A DNA stretch of 64,000 bases, taken from the NCBI GenBank assembly GCA_020698575.1, contig CM036242.1, forward strand, positions 6,733,254-6,797,253, in the 5' to 3' direction. Of the stretch, positions 36,223 to 48,800 are shown in pieces. The notes under the pieces are model-generated. The model was not told where the DNA came from, did not search any database, and saw only the letters and a program-made list of their open reading frames with translations. Numbering within the stretch: the stretch's first letter is position 1; the number at the start of each line of letters is the position of its first letter. The DNA is from Bostrychus sinensis. Lineage: Eukaryota; Chordata; Actinopteri; Gobiiformes; Eleotridae. Both the position numbers and the translations under genes were made by a program.

Positions 36223-36519
36223 CTAATGAAGACATGGACAGATGTATTCATTTAGGACAAAAGACACTTTAAAGCCTTGTTTCCACTGTGTAGTATGGTA
36301 TGGGTCAGTACAGCGAAGTGTGGATCAATAATTCCTGAAGAGGCAGACTTTCAAAAAGGTTTACAGAAACTAATACAAAAAGAGTAAACGGTAGTTTCAA
36401 GCATAGTTGGTAGTCATGATTTCAGATATTGTTCTACAGTATATGTTTTTCATGGTCATTGGTGTCACTTTTTACATGTCTTGGCATTTGGTAAAAAAGC
36501 AGCAGATTTTAGCAGATAT

Positions 36520-37341
36520 TAGCAGATTATGTTGCAGTATAATTGTGGTCAGAAGTTTTTTTACATAGTTTATTTGTGTCTCCTTTTCAAACTTAAACTG
36601 TTTTACATTTCTTTAAAAAGTGCATATTAAAACAATGACGTGTCAAAATAACAAAAACACCCCTCCAAAACAAACAGATACACTATAGTAGCAAGCAAGG
36701 CCTTAGAGAAGTAGTTTATTGCAAATCCACATCTCAAGAAATATACAATGGGCCTCATACAAGTCAAGACTTATAAAAATATCTGTGAGGAAAGACACTG
36801 AGCTCCATGGAAACGCCCGGGGGGAGGGGCCGCTGACGCTTCAGATAAACTTTAGGCTGCTGTTAACCACTTAGCTTTCCTTTAGCTCACTGCTAACAAC
36901 AAGCTACTTTCTGAACGATGGTAAACAGAGCAAACAGGTGCAGCCTAAATAATACCTGCAGATGTTTCTCTATTGCCGCCCGCCCTGGGCTCGTTGGTGT
37001 TCCCTTGTGAATGGCAGCGCTGTGTGCGCACTCCTATGTCTTTTTGAGACAGAGGAGAGAACGCGCTTTTCCGAGCCTCTCCAAGTAATGAAGCTTTTGT
37101 ACAGCCTTTTTACATTTACAGAATGCTGAGTTAGTGATTTTACAAGCCCAGATAACTAAAACTTATATAAATTCATGTTTCTCTTAAGTAAAATGGCCAG
37201 GTAATGATGTCTAGCACCAAACAAGTGATTACGTGCCATTATACTTTGGTGCCCTGCATGCTGGCTTAAATGGACATTTTTTTCCCACCAATTCAAAATT
37301 TCTTTCTTTTGCACCAATTTACGATGCATCGTTACATCCCT
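36520..37341. mobile_element. Copy of the GGGATGTAACGAT hAT MITE, left end missing
   Basis: It shares ordered blocks with 56205-56920 ('ttttacatag', 'cacttagctttc', 'tgctaacaacaagctacttt', 'ctgaacgatgg', 'aaatggccaggtaatgatgt'). It ends in atcgttacatccct. The left terminus cannot be found. Confidence 0.7.
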
Positions 37342-37927
37342 ATGGTGGAACATACAATATACAGTCCCTATAAGATCTTCACACCACGGGACAAACAAGC
37401 AACATTGCAGAAAAGGTGCTGTAGAAAAACACCTAAAACATTAAGCTTATTTGCAAGGTATTTTATGCTGACACGCTCACGCCTCACATGTGTTACTACC
37501 TCTTTTTGTCAAATGAAAACAACAAAGTCAAACATAGAAGCTCCGTAACTGACCATGAAGAGGTTAAGAACAATAAAATCACTTGTGGAAACTAGTATGT
37601 GCATGGAAATAAAAGTAAAACCCCAAGTGACTTTTTCTAAAAAAACATCTTCTGTTTACCCTTGAGCTACAGGCTGGAAACAATGTGCCTTCTTTCCTCT
37701 GCTGCTTCATCATTCAAAAAAAAAAGGGACGACTTCTACACAGCTAATTGGAACCATTTAACAAGCTCTTAAAGCCAATAATTACAGAAAAAGACCAAGC
37801 CACAGGAGACGATCAGACAAATTGCATAAAAATAAAACTAAACTTACAACCTTCCCTATAACCAATGAACTAGGAGACAGCACAAATTGAGGTTTTTATA
37901 TTTAGCTCCAAGTGTCAAGATTCTTAC

Positions 37928-38097
37928 CTTGCTCCGACCACCACCAGGTAGTCGAGCAGGCGAGGGCACATTTTCTTTTTCTCCATCTTGGACTGAGAAC
38001 GACCTGTCTGTCACAGCTCAGAGTCACACCTGGAGGTCCAACACGGTTCAATTCTCATTATGAAGATGGCTCTGGAATGGATTGTGCTGGGTTCCAC
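37928..38097 (-). CDS. madd: madd exon 2: 5'UTR and start codon
   Basis: The coding part is 37928-37986 (59 nt, 19 codons plus 2 nt). It encodes MEKKKMCPRLLDYLVVVGA, the conserved N terminus of MADD where the uDENN domain begins. The start codon at 37986-37984 has A at -3 and G at +4, a strong initiation context. The donor is AAG/gtaaga. The upstream acceptor is inferred at 38097/38098 after a good pyrimidine tract ending cctcccag, giving a 111-nt UTR part (37987-38097). An alternative acceptor (ctccag) lies further inside the UTR, but its pyrimidine tract is poorer. Confidence 0.92.
38011..38058 (-). promoter_or_regulatory. Upstream ORF in madd 5'UTR
   Basis: The only ATG upstream of the main start within the inferred exon opens a 15-codon ORF ending in TGA, 24 nt before the madd start codon. 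Its context has A at -3 and A at +4, so it is moderately favourable. Such uORFs commonly lower initiation at the main start. That role is inferred here and depends on the acceptor at 38098 being used. Confidence 0.5.
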
Positions 38098-38758
38098 CTG
38101 GGAGGAAAGAGACACATACACAGATAAATGTCAATGTGGCTCTGGTCTTTCACGAATTCAATGTAAGGATACACTAAACAATACTTTTCTTTCAACAGTG
38201 TTCCCATAAAAATCGGCGCAACCCTCCATAGTCTGTTATTGGCTGCCATAGTCTTGACAAAAAAAGCAAAATGCATTGAAATGTTGCATGTGGCAAATTA
38301 ATTTGGATGTTTTAGGGGTGTATAGTAGGAGACAACCAGAAAAGAGATGCTGCAGAATAAGGAAGACAATAGCAAAGTTGCAATTTTTTTTTTCCTGAAC
38401 AGACTGTAACTTCTTTGAGCATCTGTTTACCAATATTAATAGTAATCTTTTCTATTTATTTTACTGTATGTCTGTCTATAAAACCCATCTGCTGTTATGT
38501 CTTTGGGTGAGACTCTTCACCCATCTTGCCCCTATGAATGCGTTAGTGTGACTGCTGGTGGAAGGAGAGGCCGTAGGCACAGAATGGCAGCCACGTCTCC
38601 GTCAGTCTGCCCCAGGCCAGCTGTAACTACAGAAATAGCTACAGCTGGCTGAGGAGTAGGGCTGGGTACCGAACAACGATACCTTTGTAGTACTGACCAA
38701 AAAGCTTTCGTACTGGGTGTACTAGAAAAGTGCTGTATATGAACAATAACTTATTATT

Positions 38759-39202
38759 TAGGGCTGCACAACATATCGCAAAATTATCGTTATCGCAATA
38801 TCAGCAAATGTAATATTCGTATCGCAAGAATCTAAATATATTGCAATAACGCTGTGGTCTTCCATCTGACAGAGATTTACACTGAAGAATCATTTTCCAC
38901 CAGAGCCTTAAAAGAACATGTGTTGTGACTAAATAAAAATGTTTAAAAAGTCCAGTTTTAGTGGTCATTTAATTAATTTAGTCACAGCTTAGCCTTGTTT
39001 TATTCCTGGTTTAGTCTGTGTTAAGTTTTGATTTTGTCGCTGTTTTGACTTGTAAATACAGGAACTTACATTTTTGTGAAATATAGTGTATTTAACTTAC
39101 TATGTTCGAAAAGTAGGCTCTATTTTCAAATATCGCAATAATATTATCGCAATTTTCAACATAGTTATCGAATATTGCATGTTTTCTCCATATCGTACAG
39201 CC
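38759..39202. mobile_element. hAT MITE, TAGGGCTGCAC ends (empty-site copy)
   Basis: It starts TAGGGCTGCACAACATATCG and ends 'ccatatcgtacagcc'. Both flanks read ttattatt, but the right flank merges with a (TTA)n microsatellite, so the duplication is ambiguous. In reverse orientation it aligns along its whole length with the element at 60729-62152, except that it lacks the 60836-61813 insertion. Confidence 0.75.

Positions 39203-39241
<39 letters not shown>
39203..39241. repeat. (TTA)n microsatellite
   Basis: About 13 uninterrupted units next to the end of a hAT MITE. Confidence 0.9.
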
Positions 39242-39243
<2 letters not shown>

Positions 39244-39255
39244 AAAGGAGATACT

Positions 39256-39715
39256 TTATGCAAATTCAACCTTTTTGAGCTTTCTACCATGTTATAATAT
39301 TGTTCATTCAACAAAAACATACATGGAGGTGTGTTTTTTTTTTTTCATGTTTGAGTAATCATGCATTTTCTGGCACAGCCTTTCTGTGAGCTCCAAATGG
39401 CTAGTTCCAACTTACCCCCAACTAATCAAAAAGCCACATTTAGTCTGTTCTCATTCATTTATTCAAAAAAGAAAAAGAAAAAAAAAAAAAAGGTGTACAG
39501 CTCGCTTTCCACTGTTTCTCAGTGGAAATATATATTGTAGTAAAATGGCATCATACAAAAAGTTTAAAGAAGTAAAGAGCTTTTTTCTCAGTTTCTGTTC
39601 AAAAAAGCACAACAGAACTGAACTCTGCTTATTGAAAACGCTCTCTTTTAGTCAGATAATGTTTTTAAAAGGCTGTAAAATGTGCAAAGCTGTTCTAGAG
39701 GTTAAACCACAAAAC
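39256..39715 (+). repeat. About 500-bp dispersed repeat, copy 2
   Basis: Same family as 24050-24560; shared blocks include 'ctaccatgttataat', 'gtctgttctcattcattta', 'aaaatggcatcatacaaaaa' and 'ttagtcagataatgttttt'. Immediately upstream lies the (TTA)n and hAT MITE; the copy at 60618 has the hAT element inserted inside it instead. Confidence 0.7.
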
Positions 39716-40890
39716 CAAAACCCGGGGCTACAAATAGAACTAACCTCTGTCAAATGAAAGACTAAGCTAAATTGTGACTATATTAAGGAAATTAGCACTA
39801 AAACTGGACATTTTAAACATTTTTATTTAGTCTCAACACATTTTCTCTGGTAGGAAAATGATTTTGGTAGTGTAATTCTCTGTCAGATGGAAGACCATAG
39901 TGTTCCTGCGATATATTGGGATTTTTATGTTACAGATAATAATTTTCACGATATATTGTGCAGCCCTAAATATGGATACTAACACTTCTAAAATTGTGAA
40001 AACCAGAAATTAGCAACATACTGTGCAGCCCTTTATTTATACACAAAATTTATCTCAGCCAAATCTACGTGTAACACAAACACCACTGGTCATTCACATG
40101 TCCTTTGTGATGTAAGCACCAGACAGAGTAGGCCTTTATACAAAACATCTGCCCCCACCCAGGCCATCATCACACCCCTGTCATAAACTCCCGGGAACCA
40201 CTGGCACAAGACACAAAACAAAGCGGGACTCAATTCAGCTTTTAGCAGGTTACTTCAGGTCATGCCCTCAGAAGGTCGTAAGAACCTTATTGTCCTTTGT
40301 TCACCGTAAAGCATGGACTTAGCGACCCTATTATCAACAAAAAGCTTAGCCTGGAGCAACGCAAATTATGCCCAAAAGGAAACCAAAATGAGCTTAGTGA
40401 GGGCCAGATTGAGTTCTCAGTTTGGTGTACCTCTAATTAAAGTAAATGGCTATTCTGCCTCTTGGTTACCAAATGTCATCATCCTAACATGATTGGATTA
40501 TGTCTAGATAATATCTGCCTGTACCTGTGACTGTAACATTGTGTCCGGTTGGTCTATATCAACCTGAATGCGTCATGATTATGTCACAACAGTGTCCACT
40601 AAACGTACACTGTTTTGTCCTACATAAAACAGTTTCTTCATCATAAATGTTTCATGTTATAACAAATATAATAATTGAAATAAGTATATGTGACTTCTAG
40701 CTGAACATATGCTACTTGGTGTTGTTCCTGAGACGTTCCGCCCTGAAACACAAACATAACGTTGAATTTTACAATCACTTGTGTAACAGGCGTAACGGCA
40801 CCAGTGTAACGGCGTCACAGTACAGCTGATGTGTATGGGAATGATGTCTCCGGTACAGGACTGCTCTCACACAGGCTCTTTAATGGCTGG

Positions 40891-41206
40891 TACAAAAACA
40901 AACACACAACCTCCATTAATGTGTGTGTGGCAACTGCAAGCTTGGGTCTCCAGCTTCCAGCATTTTCTCTGCTTTTAACATGTGATCGTATGTGGTATAG
41001 TAGTGGTATATTACGTTTAGCTGCATTTTTACAGAGAATTTTAACATTTATGGAAAAATATGTAAAATAATATAACAGTGACTAACAGTATACGGCAAAA
41101 CAGTTATAACAATAAACCATTTAACATTTACATTTTGAGCCTACCAGGTACAAAAACAAACACACAACCGCCATTAATGTGTGTGGCAACTGTAAGCTCA
41201 GGTCTG
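40891..41206 (+). repeat. Duplicated segment of about 60 bp, copies 258 bp apart
   Basis: 40891-40950 and 41149-41206 share 'tacaaaaacaaacacacaac', 'ccattaatgtgtgtg' and 'gcaactg.aagct..ggtct' with few differences. Direct orientation. They lie just left of the TA-target MITE. Confidence 0.75.
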
Positions 41207-41225
41207 TACAGGCAAACAGTACAAT

Positions 41226-41741
41226 TACTGTATTTTCCGCACTATAAGGCGCATCGGATTATAAGGCGCACCTTCAATGAATGGCCTATTTTAAAAATGT
41301 TTTCATACATAGGGCGCACCGCATTATAAGGCGCATCCACTAGATGGCGCTGCGCTAAAGGGAATGTCAATAAAACAGTCAGATAAGTCAGTCAGTCAAA
41401 CTTTATTAATAGAATACAAACCAGCGTTCTTACAACTCCCTCGTTGAAAACAATGTATTTCCAACTCCAGTTGTCACAGTTCAAAGCTACATGAACAGTG
41501 TTGGAGCGCTCAGTTTTCTGTCCCCTCAGTGTCGCAACTCTTCTACATGAACAGCTGGGACTGGAATTCCCCTTTATCGTTTTTTTTACCGCTGTCACTG
41601 CGGCGACGCCCCCTGAATACGGTAGACATAATTAACCAACATTGATCCATATATAAGGCGCATCGGATTATAAGGCGCACTGTCGGTTTTTGAGAAAATT
41701 AAAGGCTTTTAGGTGCGCCTTATAGTGCGGAAAATACGGTA
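41226..41741. mobile_element. TA-target MITE with CYGTATTTTCCGCACTATAAGG ends
   Basis: The left end CTGTATTTTCCGCACTATAA and right end (reverse complement CCGTATTTTCCGCACTATAA) are inverted repeats with TA on both sides. The motif 'ataaggcgca' recurs internally. A TA duplication fits Tc1/mariner/pogo or ISL2EU types. Same family as 60836-61813. Confidence 0.75.
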
Positions 41742-41955
41742 GTATAAGCACCACAACTGAGCAGTAATAAGCTAGCCCGCCAGCTAGTGCTAGCTTAGCA
41801 TGCTGACAGACGTGAGTCTAATCCATAAAGTTGTCATTTAGACACAGAAACGGTTGTACCTTATAAACTACATTCTAGTAGTGCTTATATGCAAGTTACA
41901 GGCTTATCACATTGTCAACAACAGGATTCAGAAGCCCAGGCTCTTGTGCACTTAC

Positions 41956-42015
41956 CTCCAGCGCGGCCTGAAAGACCCCTCACCCGCAGTTGCCTACAAT
42001 AACCAGCAGGTGGCT
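41956..42015 (-). other. Possible alternative 5'UTR exon of madd
   Basis: This 60-nt GC-rich segment is bounded on the minus strand by an acceptor-like tcaattag and a strong donor GGAG/gtaagtg. It has no ATG. It lies between the CpG-rich segment and the start exon. The pyrimidine tract is weak, so this is a low-confidence candidate. Confidence 0.22.
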
Positions 42016-43439
42016 CTAATTGACAGACAATGACAGCACATCAGTTTTGGTGAAATTCATTAACATTTTCATCTGTTACTCTTGCGCTGCCCATTCATAA
42101 GACTTATTGTATTGATTTAAAAATGGTCGAGCCCACATACTTGAGAGCAGTTTCAACTAATTAACATCTTAATTTAAGAGCAGCCACTTGTTAGGACCGG
42201 AAAGTGTGACTACGCATAAAAAATACCAAATATAGGAATTTTAAATGACATAAGTTTTGTACAGATCAATCTATGCTGCTTTCGTAACCTAATTTTCTGC
42301 CTCTGACAGCACACATCTAAAGATTCTATGGAAAAATACACTCAATTTCAATGCATCTCAACTTGCGGGATGGGGACCAATGTGGGTCATAGTGAGGCCT
42401 AGACACTGTTGTAAAATTGCATCAGGATTCATTTTTACCTCTGCCGATTCAAATCTGATTTCTCTGAATCGCTTTAAATCAGATCAGATAATTTCTGAAT
42501 CTGTGTCTTAAAGCTCATAGTAAAATTTATTTGGAAAATTGACTACCACTCGGTAAAAAGTGGGTCACAATATAAATTGAATCCATCAGTCAGTTACTGC
42601 ATAATCACTACCCTATTTAGTATTAAGCACAGGCATATTTTAATTCTACAACACCACACTGAAAGAAAACCACCTTTGTCTGCACAAACATTTTAGAACA
42701 TGTGTCAGCAGTTACAACAAGCCAAAGCTCATCATGTGATCTGAAATTATTGGTAGGTAGTAATACAAATAAAACCAGGTGCATTTAAACTGTGAGGCAT
42801 TTTAGTCTGTTTCTCATTTAAGCAATCAATGGGGAGTCTAAAAAACATTAAAATAACAACCTTAAATTAATTTACAAGCTTTTCAAATGCAGAAGTAGGG
42901 AGTAGATTTCTTGTAGTTCAACAGATGTTTCTCAATGATATTCCACTGTAACAATGCGCAACAGGGCCTGCTTCCATTTCATAACAACTAGTTTCTTGCC
43001 TTAATCTGAACAAATGTACATCACACCTTAAGAATTTGAGACATTATATTAAGTAAAGGTCCCAAATGAGTTTGTAGCATTTGCCTTTAGCTAACAAGTG
43101 GAATAAAGTATAATCTTTTAACTTAAGGCCACAGTTTACAAAAGACAAAGTCTAGACATACATAAAAGGTCAACTGAAATGCTATGTAATCACATCTAAC
43201 GTTGACACGTTAAGTGTATTAATTTAATGGTCCAGAGTCTGACATTTTTTTCTAAGAAAAAAAGTTTTAAGTGCCATCACGTTAAAAATTAGATTAGATT
43301 ATGACAGTTATAGCAGACACTTGCAATATGCTACATGGTAACAGCTAAAGTAAAAAGAGAATCTGCAAAAGTAAATCTGTAAAAGTCAGACATCATCTCT
43401 TTCCTTAAACTTAAGTGGAAACATATCACTGTGTGGAGT

Positions 43440-43960
43440 GGTTAAAACAGCCTGAGATTGTACTAGCATCATGGTTTGGAGCTCCTTTGCTGCCTCAGGG
43501 CTCGGAAGGATGGCTATCATCAAAACCAAAATGAATTCCCAAGTTTATCAAACATTTTGCAGGAAAACTTAAGATCATCTGTCCACCAACTGAAGCTCAA
43601 CAGGGGATGGGCGATGCAACAGGACACTGACTAAAAACATAGAAGCAAATCAACAACAGAATGGCTTCAACAGAAGAAAATACGTCTTCTGGAGTGGCCC
43701 AGTCAGAGTCCTGACCTCAATCCCAATTGAGTTGCTGTGGCATGACCTCACGCCAGACATCCCAAGAATATTGCTGAACTTAAACAGTTTTGTAAAGAGG
43801 AATGGTCCAAAATTCCTCCTGTGCACTGTGCAGGTCTGATCTTCACTACAGAAAATGTTTGACTGAGGTTACTGCTGCCAAAGGAGGTCAACCAGTTTTT
43901 AAATCCAAAGGTTCACATACTTTTTCAATCCTGCACTGTAAATGTTTACATAAATAAAAT
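43440..43960 (+). pseudogene. Tc1-like transposon 3' half, decayed
   Basis: Nucleotide-level match along its length to 59060-59560 and to the reverse complement of 50420-50870. It contains the coding text for the EWPSQSPDLNP region, now out of frame through small indels (an extra base in 'caatcccaattgag' and a deletion at 'ctcacgccagacatcc'). Truncated at the 5' side. Confidence 0.8.
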
Positions 43961-43976
43961 AATAAACATGAAAACT

Positions 43977-44090
43977 AGGGCTGTCGCGTTGAGAGAATTT
44001 CCTCTGCGGTAATTATATCCGACTTAACAACGCGGTGTGCGGTATTAGCCGTATAGCATAAGCTAATAACATCTGAAAAAAATAAATGTC
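43977..44090 (+). mobile_element. Left end of a TAGGGCTGTCG hAT MITE
   Basis: Matches 31553-31650 (tagggctgtcg, 'acgcggtgtgcggtat', 'tatagcataagct'). The right end was not found. Confidence 0.55.
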
Positions 44091-44368
44091 CAAGCGAATT
44101 CTGATTATAAAAATAAATTGAAATATAATTTAGCCTCTGCTCTAACAAAAACCCGAGTCAGGCACGAGTCACAATGTCCTTGCAGCGCGTGTACCATGGT
44201 AGCTTTAGAAAAACCCACACGTTCACCTTATGTGGTTTGAGAGATGAGATAAGGAGGCTATCAGTGCTCCCCGCGGCACTGACTCTACAGAGCGACTGTG
44301 TCACACACGAACCTGCAGGCGAGTGGAGAGGGCAGAGAAAAACCTCACATAGTTATCGCTGCTGGAAT

Positions 44369-45210
44369 TAGAGCTGGGTGATAAAGTGAATTAATTAATT
44401 TGCGCCGCTGCCCGGGCAGTTGTGGAGGCAAAAATTCGGGTCTGGGAGGAGTTCGGGGAGGCCATGGAGGAGGACTATCCGTTGGCCTCGAAAAAATTCT
44501 GTCAAACCGTCCACCGCCTCAGGAGGGGGAAGCAGTTTTTCACCAACACTGTTTACAGTGGAGGTGGGGAGCTGTTGACCTCAACTGGGGATGTTGTCGG
44601 GCGGTGGAAGGAATACTTCGAGGATCTCCTCAATCCCACCGACACGCCTTCCGTTGAGGAGGCAGAGGCTGGGGACTCGGAGGAGGACTCGTTCATTACC
44701 CAAGCTGAAGTCACTGAGGTGGTTAAAAAGCTCCTCGGTGGCAAGGCACCGGGGGTGGATGAGATCCGTCCTGAGTACCTCAAGTCCCTGGATGTTGTGG
44801 GGCTGTCGTGGCTGACACGTCTCTGCAACATCACGTGGCGGTCGGGGACAGTACCTCTGGACTGGCGGACCGGGGTGGTGGTTCCTCTTTTTAAGAAGGA
44901 GGACCAGAGAGTATGTTCCAACTATAGGGGGATCACACTTCTCAGCCTCCCCGGGAAAGTCTATTCCAGGGTACTGGAGAGGAGAATTCGACCGATAGTC
45001 GAACCTCGGATCCAGGAGGAACAATGCGGTTTTCGCCCCGGTCGTGGAACAGTGGACCAGCTCTATACCCTCCATAGGGTGCTTGAGGGTTCATGGGAGT
45101 TCGCCCAACCTGTCCACATGTGCTTTGTGGATTTGGAGAAGGCGTTCGACCGTGTCCCTCATGGTATCCTGTATCGAGATTTTATTTTTTTGCCATATCG
45201 CCCAGCGCTA
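44369..45210. mobile_element. hAT-like ends enclosing a LINE fragment
   Basis: The left end TAGAGCTGGGTGATA and right end (reverse complement TAGCGCTGGGCGATA) are inverted repeats. The flanks gctggaat (44361-44368) and gccagaat (45211-45218) match at 6 of 8 positions, consistent with an old hAT duplication. Almost the whole interior is a LINE reverse transcriptase fragment (separate entry), so only about 35-40 bp of each MITE end remain. Confidence 0.6.
44401..45168 (+). pseudogene. LINE (RTE/Rex-like) reverse transcriptase fragment
   Basis: A continuous frame of about 255 codons (start Met position 44422) reads VWEEFGEAMEEDYPLASKKF, GKAPGVDEIRPEYLKSLD, NYRGITLLSLPGKVYSRVLE, QCGFRPGRGTVDQLYTLHRV and CFVDLEKAFDRVPHGIL. 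These are the N-terminal part and fingers of a non-LTR reverse transcriptase, including the first catalytic Asp motif (FVDLEKAFD). It stops just after it, before the YADD motif. Few stops suggest a recent insertion. Confidence 0.85.
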
Positions 45211-45218
45211 GCCAGAAT

Positions 45219-46540
45219 AATACATTTTTACTTAATCCTCACTCTTGCTTGTTTTTTCTTGACTGTACACTAGCAGTAGCTGAAACCACTCTCATTACAA
45301 GAGCTATTTAGGGAAAGCTAATGATTTGCCCAACATATCAATTACTCCAAGCAAGAACCGTACAGAAAACAAACCTCTTTATCTTGCAAAAACATCAAGA
45401 CAACAAATTAACATGCTGGTCTGGCACTGCCGATTCTTCCTGGTGCTCGGCCAAAAGAGATATTTCATGAGGGAGAGGAGAATGCAGGCAGACTCAGCCG
45501 ACCTGCTCAGAGATGCATCCAACATCAAACATATTAATTTTGAACGAATAAAGATGATTACCTCTTAGCTTGTATTCAGTGCTGCATAAAAGACAAAAAC
45601 AAAACAAAAAAAACAAAAAAAAAAAACACACAGAGAGCTGTAAGGTAACATTTTCATATCCAGGCTTAGGCTGCACCACGACACACAGATCTGGTAGAGT
45701 GGCTTGCAAGCAGCACTCACTGGTTACATAAGCACCAAGCAGAAATGGTGATTCACAAGCTCGGATGTGAAGTGCCGTGCTTGCCTGCCACCATCACTAG
45801 CATTCGCATAATAACTAAATTTAGACAGTGTAACTCAAAGTATAATCCAATCCAAAGCATGTTCTTACTGGATGTTTTCTATGGCATTACCCGCTGGCTA
45901 TAAGGCATATTCAATCTCAAAGGTCCTCTATTACTAGCCTGGCCACACATATCTGAGTAATCCTGTATGCTGAGCCCGTCCCCTTCTCAAGAACTGAAAA
46001 CGCTCAGTCTCACTGCTCTGCGTAGACACATGAAACCAGGACGCATCATTTTAATGCTTAAACCGCCGCCACTAAGAAGCAGTCAGCTCATTTATCTATG
46101 TGTTAGATAATAATAATGTTAATGATAATAAACATGCCAAACTGCCATTTTATGCTCTATCCATTCCCCACCATTGCCAGCAGGGGACGACAGGCGCCTA
46201 ATTAAAGCGTTCTCTTTAAAGTCAGAGTAACAGCTCCCCATAAGAAGATGTTTTCCATAGATGAGGGCAGACATACATCACTTCCTTGTCACCAGAATGT
46301 TAACACCCCTTTCTGGGTGACAGGAGAGAAGTTGGTGGTATCAGGCCAAGCGCTACTACAACTGGCTGTGTACATGCAATGATAAAAGAAAAAACAAGTG
46401 TTGCAATTTTCATCACTTGCTCACAGACCAAAAGAAACCAACAGAAAAGATTTGTGGCTTCAGGTGAGCCATAGAGCGGGAAGGCTAAACTGACCAACTA
46501 GACCCCAAAGTTTACCATGGTGTATAATGTGTGTATGTCA
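45219..46540. other. madd first intron, unassigned part
   Basis: Contains an A-rich run near 45600 and, at 45925-46180, blocks resembling the interior of the 8606-9307 MITE in reverse orientation. No gene. Confidence 0.35.
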
Positions 46541-47227
<687 letters not shown>

Positions 47228-47229
47228 AG

Positions 47230-48690
47230 ACCTTGTAGCTGCACCGACCGTAGATGCATATTTGAGTGTGCCTATTAATATTAATATTTGAAATAATATT
47301 CGGTTAGCTCAACTGTCCATGTTTGTCATGCTTCTGGGATTCTGTGTTTAGTATTTTAGGCCCAGAGTGAGAAGAGATTTGACAATTTGTATTTACCGCC
47401 ATTGAGTGAACCGAGAGGCTGCCGTCTTCAATAGAGACATGTCCACTCCAACGGTAAAACGATGGAGCAAGTTAGAACGTAAACTACTACAGTTAGCATT
47501 CACACAAAAGTATTCTGATGCTTTAGTGTGTGATAAATATTCGCCAAGAGTGACAAAGTAGTCGTTTCAGGGCTCACTTGTTTACGTTTTATTCCACTGT
47601 GACTAAGGCTACTATTATATTTTGCTGTTTGTGAGCCCAAACGTGGTGGATCCATCACTTAACGGTCGTCTCATGACACAGGTTCCCAAACTCTATACCA
47701 AAAATTTTGTTTAACATTATTTTAACTTATAAAACATGAAATCTTAATGCAAACCTGTCCAAAATTATTGTAAAAATCCTGAAAAAAAAGCATATTATTA
47801 ATTTATTTTACATAACAGCTGGTAATAGCTGTTTTATAGAGCACTAGTGTGTCATTTTACACCCAAACCAGAAATAAAACATATTTGTCCTCTGTCAACA
47901 CGTCACGCTTATGACACAACTGCAACTGTGGGGCAACCAATATCCTGAGCCCATACTACATGTTATTTGTATCCTTTATTGCTACGCTTTTATGACATGA
48001 TAAATGATAATGCTGTATCTCACAAACACGTTTATACAACTACATCACTAGTATGCCCTATGTTTAGATCCTAGCATTAGCTGCTCCGCTCCTGCACTTA
48101 CTACACCATCACGACCTAAACTGAAGGTTAAATATCCGTTCCCTCGTCTCCCTCTTAAAACAGCATTAAGGAAAATTTATTTAAACATTGATGGGTTACA
48201 CTACGAGTGAGGTTAATGGTTATTTAGTAGCTTCCAGAATTGAATTTCAACGTTTGCGTACGAGGAGCGTAATGTGTCATGCCATAATCAATTGATGCTG
48301 TTTTGTGAGTGGTGGATGTTAAAAACCCAAGCAGCGATGACAGCAACTGTGCTTTTGACAAATGAACAGTTTACTTAGTCATTTTAAAACTAGGATGTTT
48401 TATTTTTTGCCGAAAACCTTTATTCATCCTTCACATTCGGCTCGGTGATGCTGTCACCTCCGCTTCTCTGTTAGCTGTACGCGTTCCTACGTCACTGGTG
48501 GATTAGCCTGTTAGCTTCCTAGCGGCTAACAGCAGCTTGCCCAATTTGTGATTTAAAAAAAATAAAAATAAAAAAATAAACTTTTTTTTCAGGGAGAGAC
48601 AGCGCTAAACGTTCAGGTAATGAAGTGTAAAGACGCGGAACAGATGTGCAAAATGCGTCAGTAAAGAAAATATGGCAGAAGCGGAGTGAA
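47230..48690. other. madd first intron next to the CpG-rich segment
   Basis: No coding frame. A/T-rich with a poly(A)-like run at 48550. 48420-48550 is somewhat CpG-enriched and may be the edge of the promoter region. Confidence 0.35.
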
Positions 48691-48695
48691 TTTAC

Positions 48696-48800
48696 CTGCT
48701 GACATTAGCTGGTTAGCTGCTAATGCTAATTCCGGAGACGGTTGCCCGATCCGGCCTGGACGGTGCGCGCTGCTCCTCTCCCGCGGTCGCGTAAAGACAG
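48696..48800 (-). other. madd: Candidate non-coding exon 1 of madd (5' end unknown)
   Basis: A splice donor of the form CAGCAG/gtaaat lies on the minus strand at 48696/48695, immediately downstream of the CpG-rich segment. This would place a first intron of about 10.6 kb before the start exon. The 5' boundary is arbitrary. A second possible leader exon is listed at 41956-42015; either, both or neither may be used. Confidence 0.3.

Larger units (their letters stand above)
647..38097 (-). other. madd: madd gene, 5' half (start exon to exon 14; 3' half outside window)
   Basis: This is the gene span assembled from 13 coding exons on the minus strand. Every junction keeps reading phase and the joined product (about 863 residues) follows the vertebrate MADD/DENN protein in order from its N terminus. 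MADD is a cytosolic and membrane-associated guanine-nucleotide exchange factor for Rab3/Rab27-type GTPases and an adaptor at the TNF receptor death domain; this is family knowledge, not seen here. By position the uDENN domain covers roughly residues 14-270, cDENN 290-430 and dDENN 430-565, followed by an acidic, Ser-rich linker. Full vertebrate proteins are about 1600 residues, so the C-terminal half is off the left edge. Intron sizes range from 67 nt to about 15.5 kb. Exon numbers here count the start exon as exon 2, assuming one upstream non-coding exon. Confidence 0.96.
39760..43439. other. madd first intron, unassigned parts
   Basis: Outside the duplicated segment, the TA MITE and the candidate leader exon, I see nothing definite. 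38660-38740 contains a 'gggctgggtaccgaac' start of another MITE family without a matching end. Confidence 0.35.
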
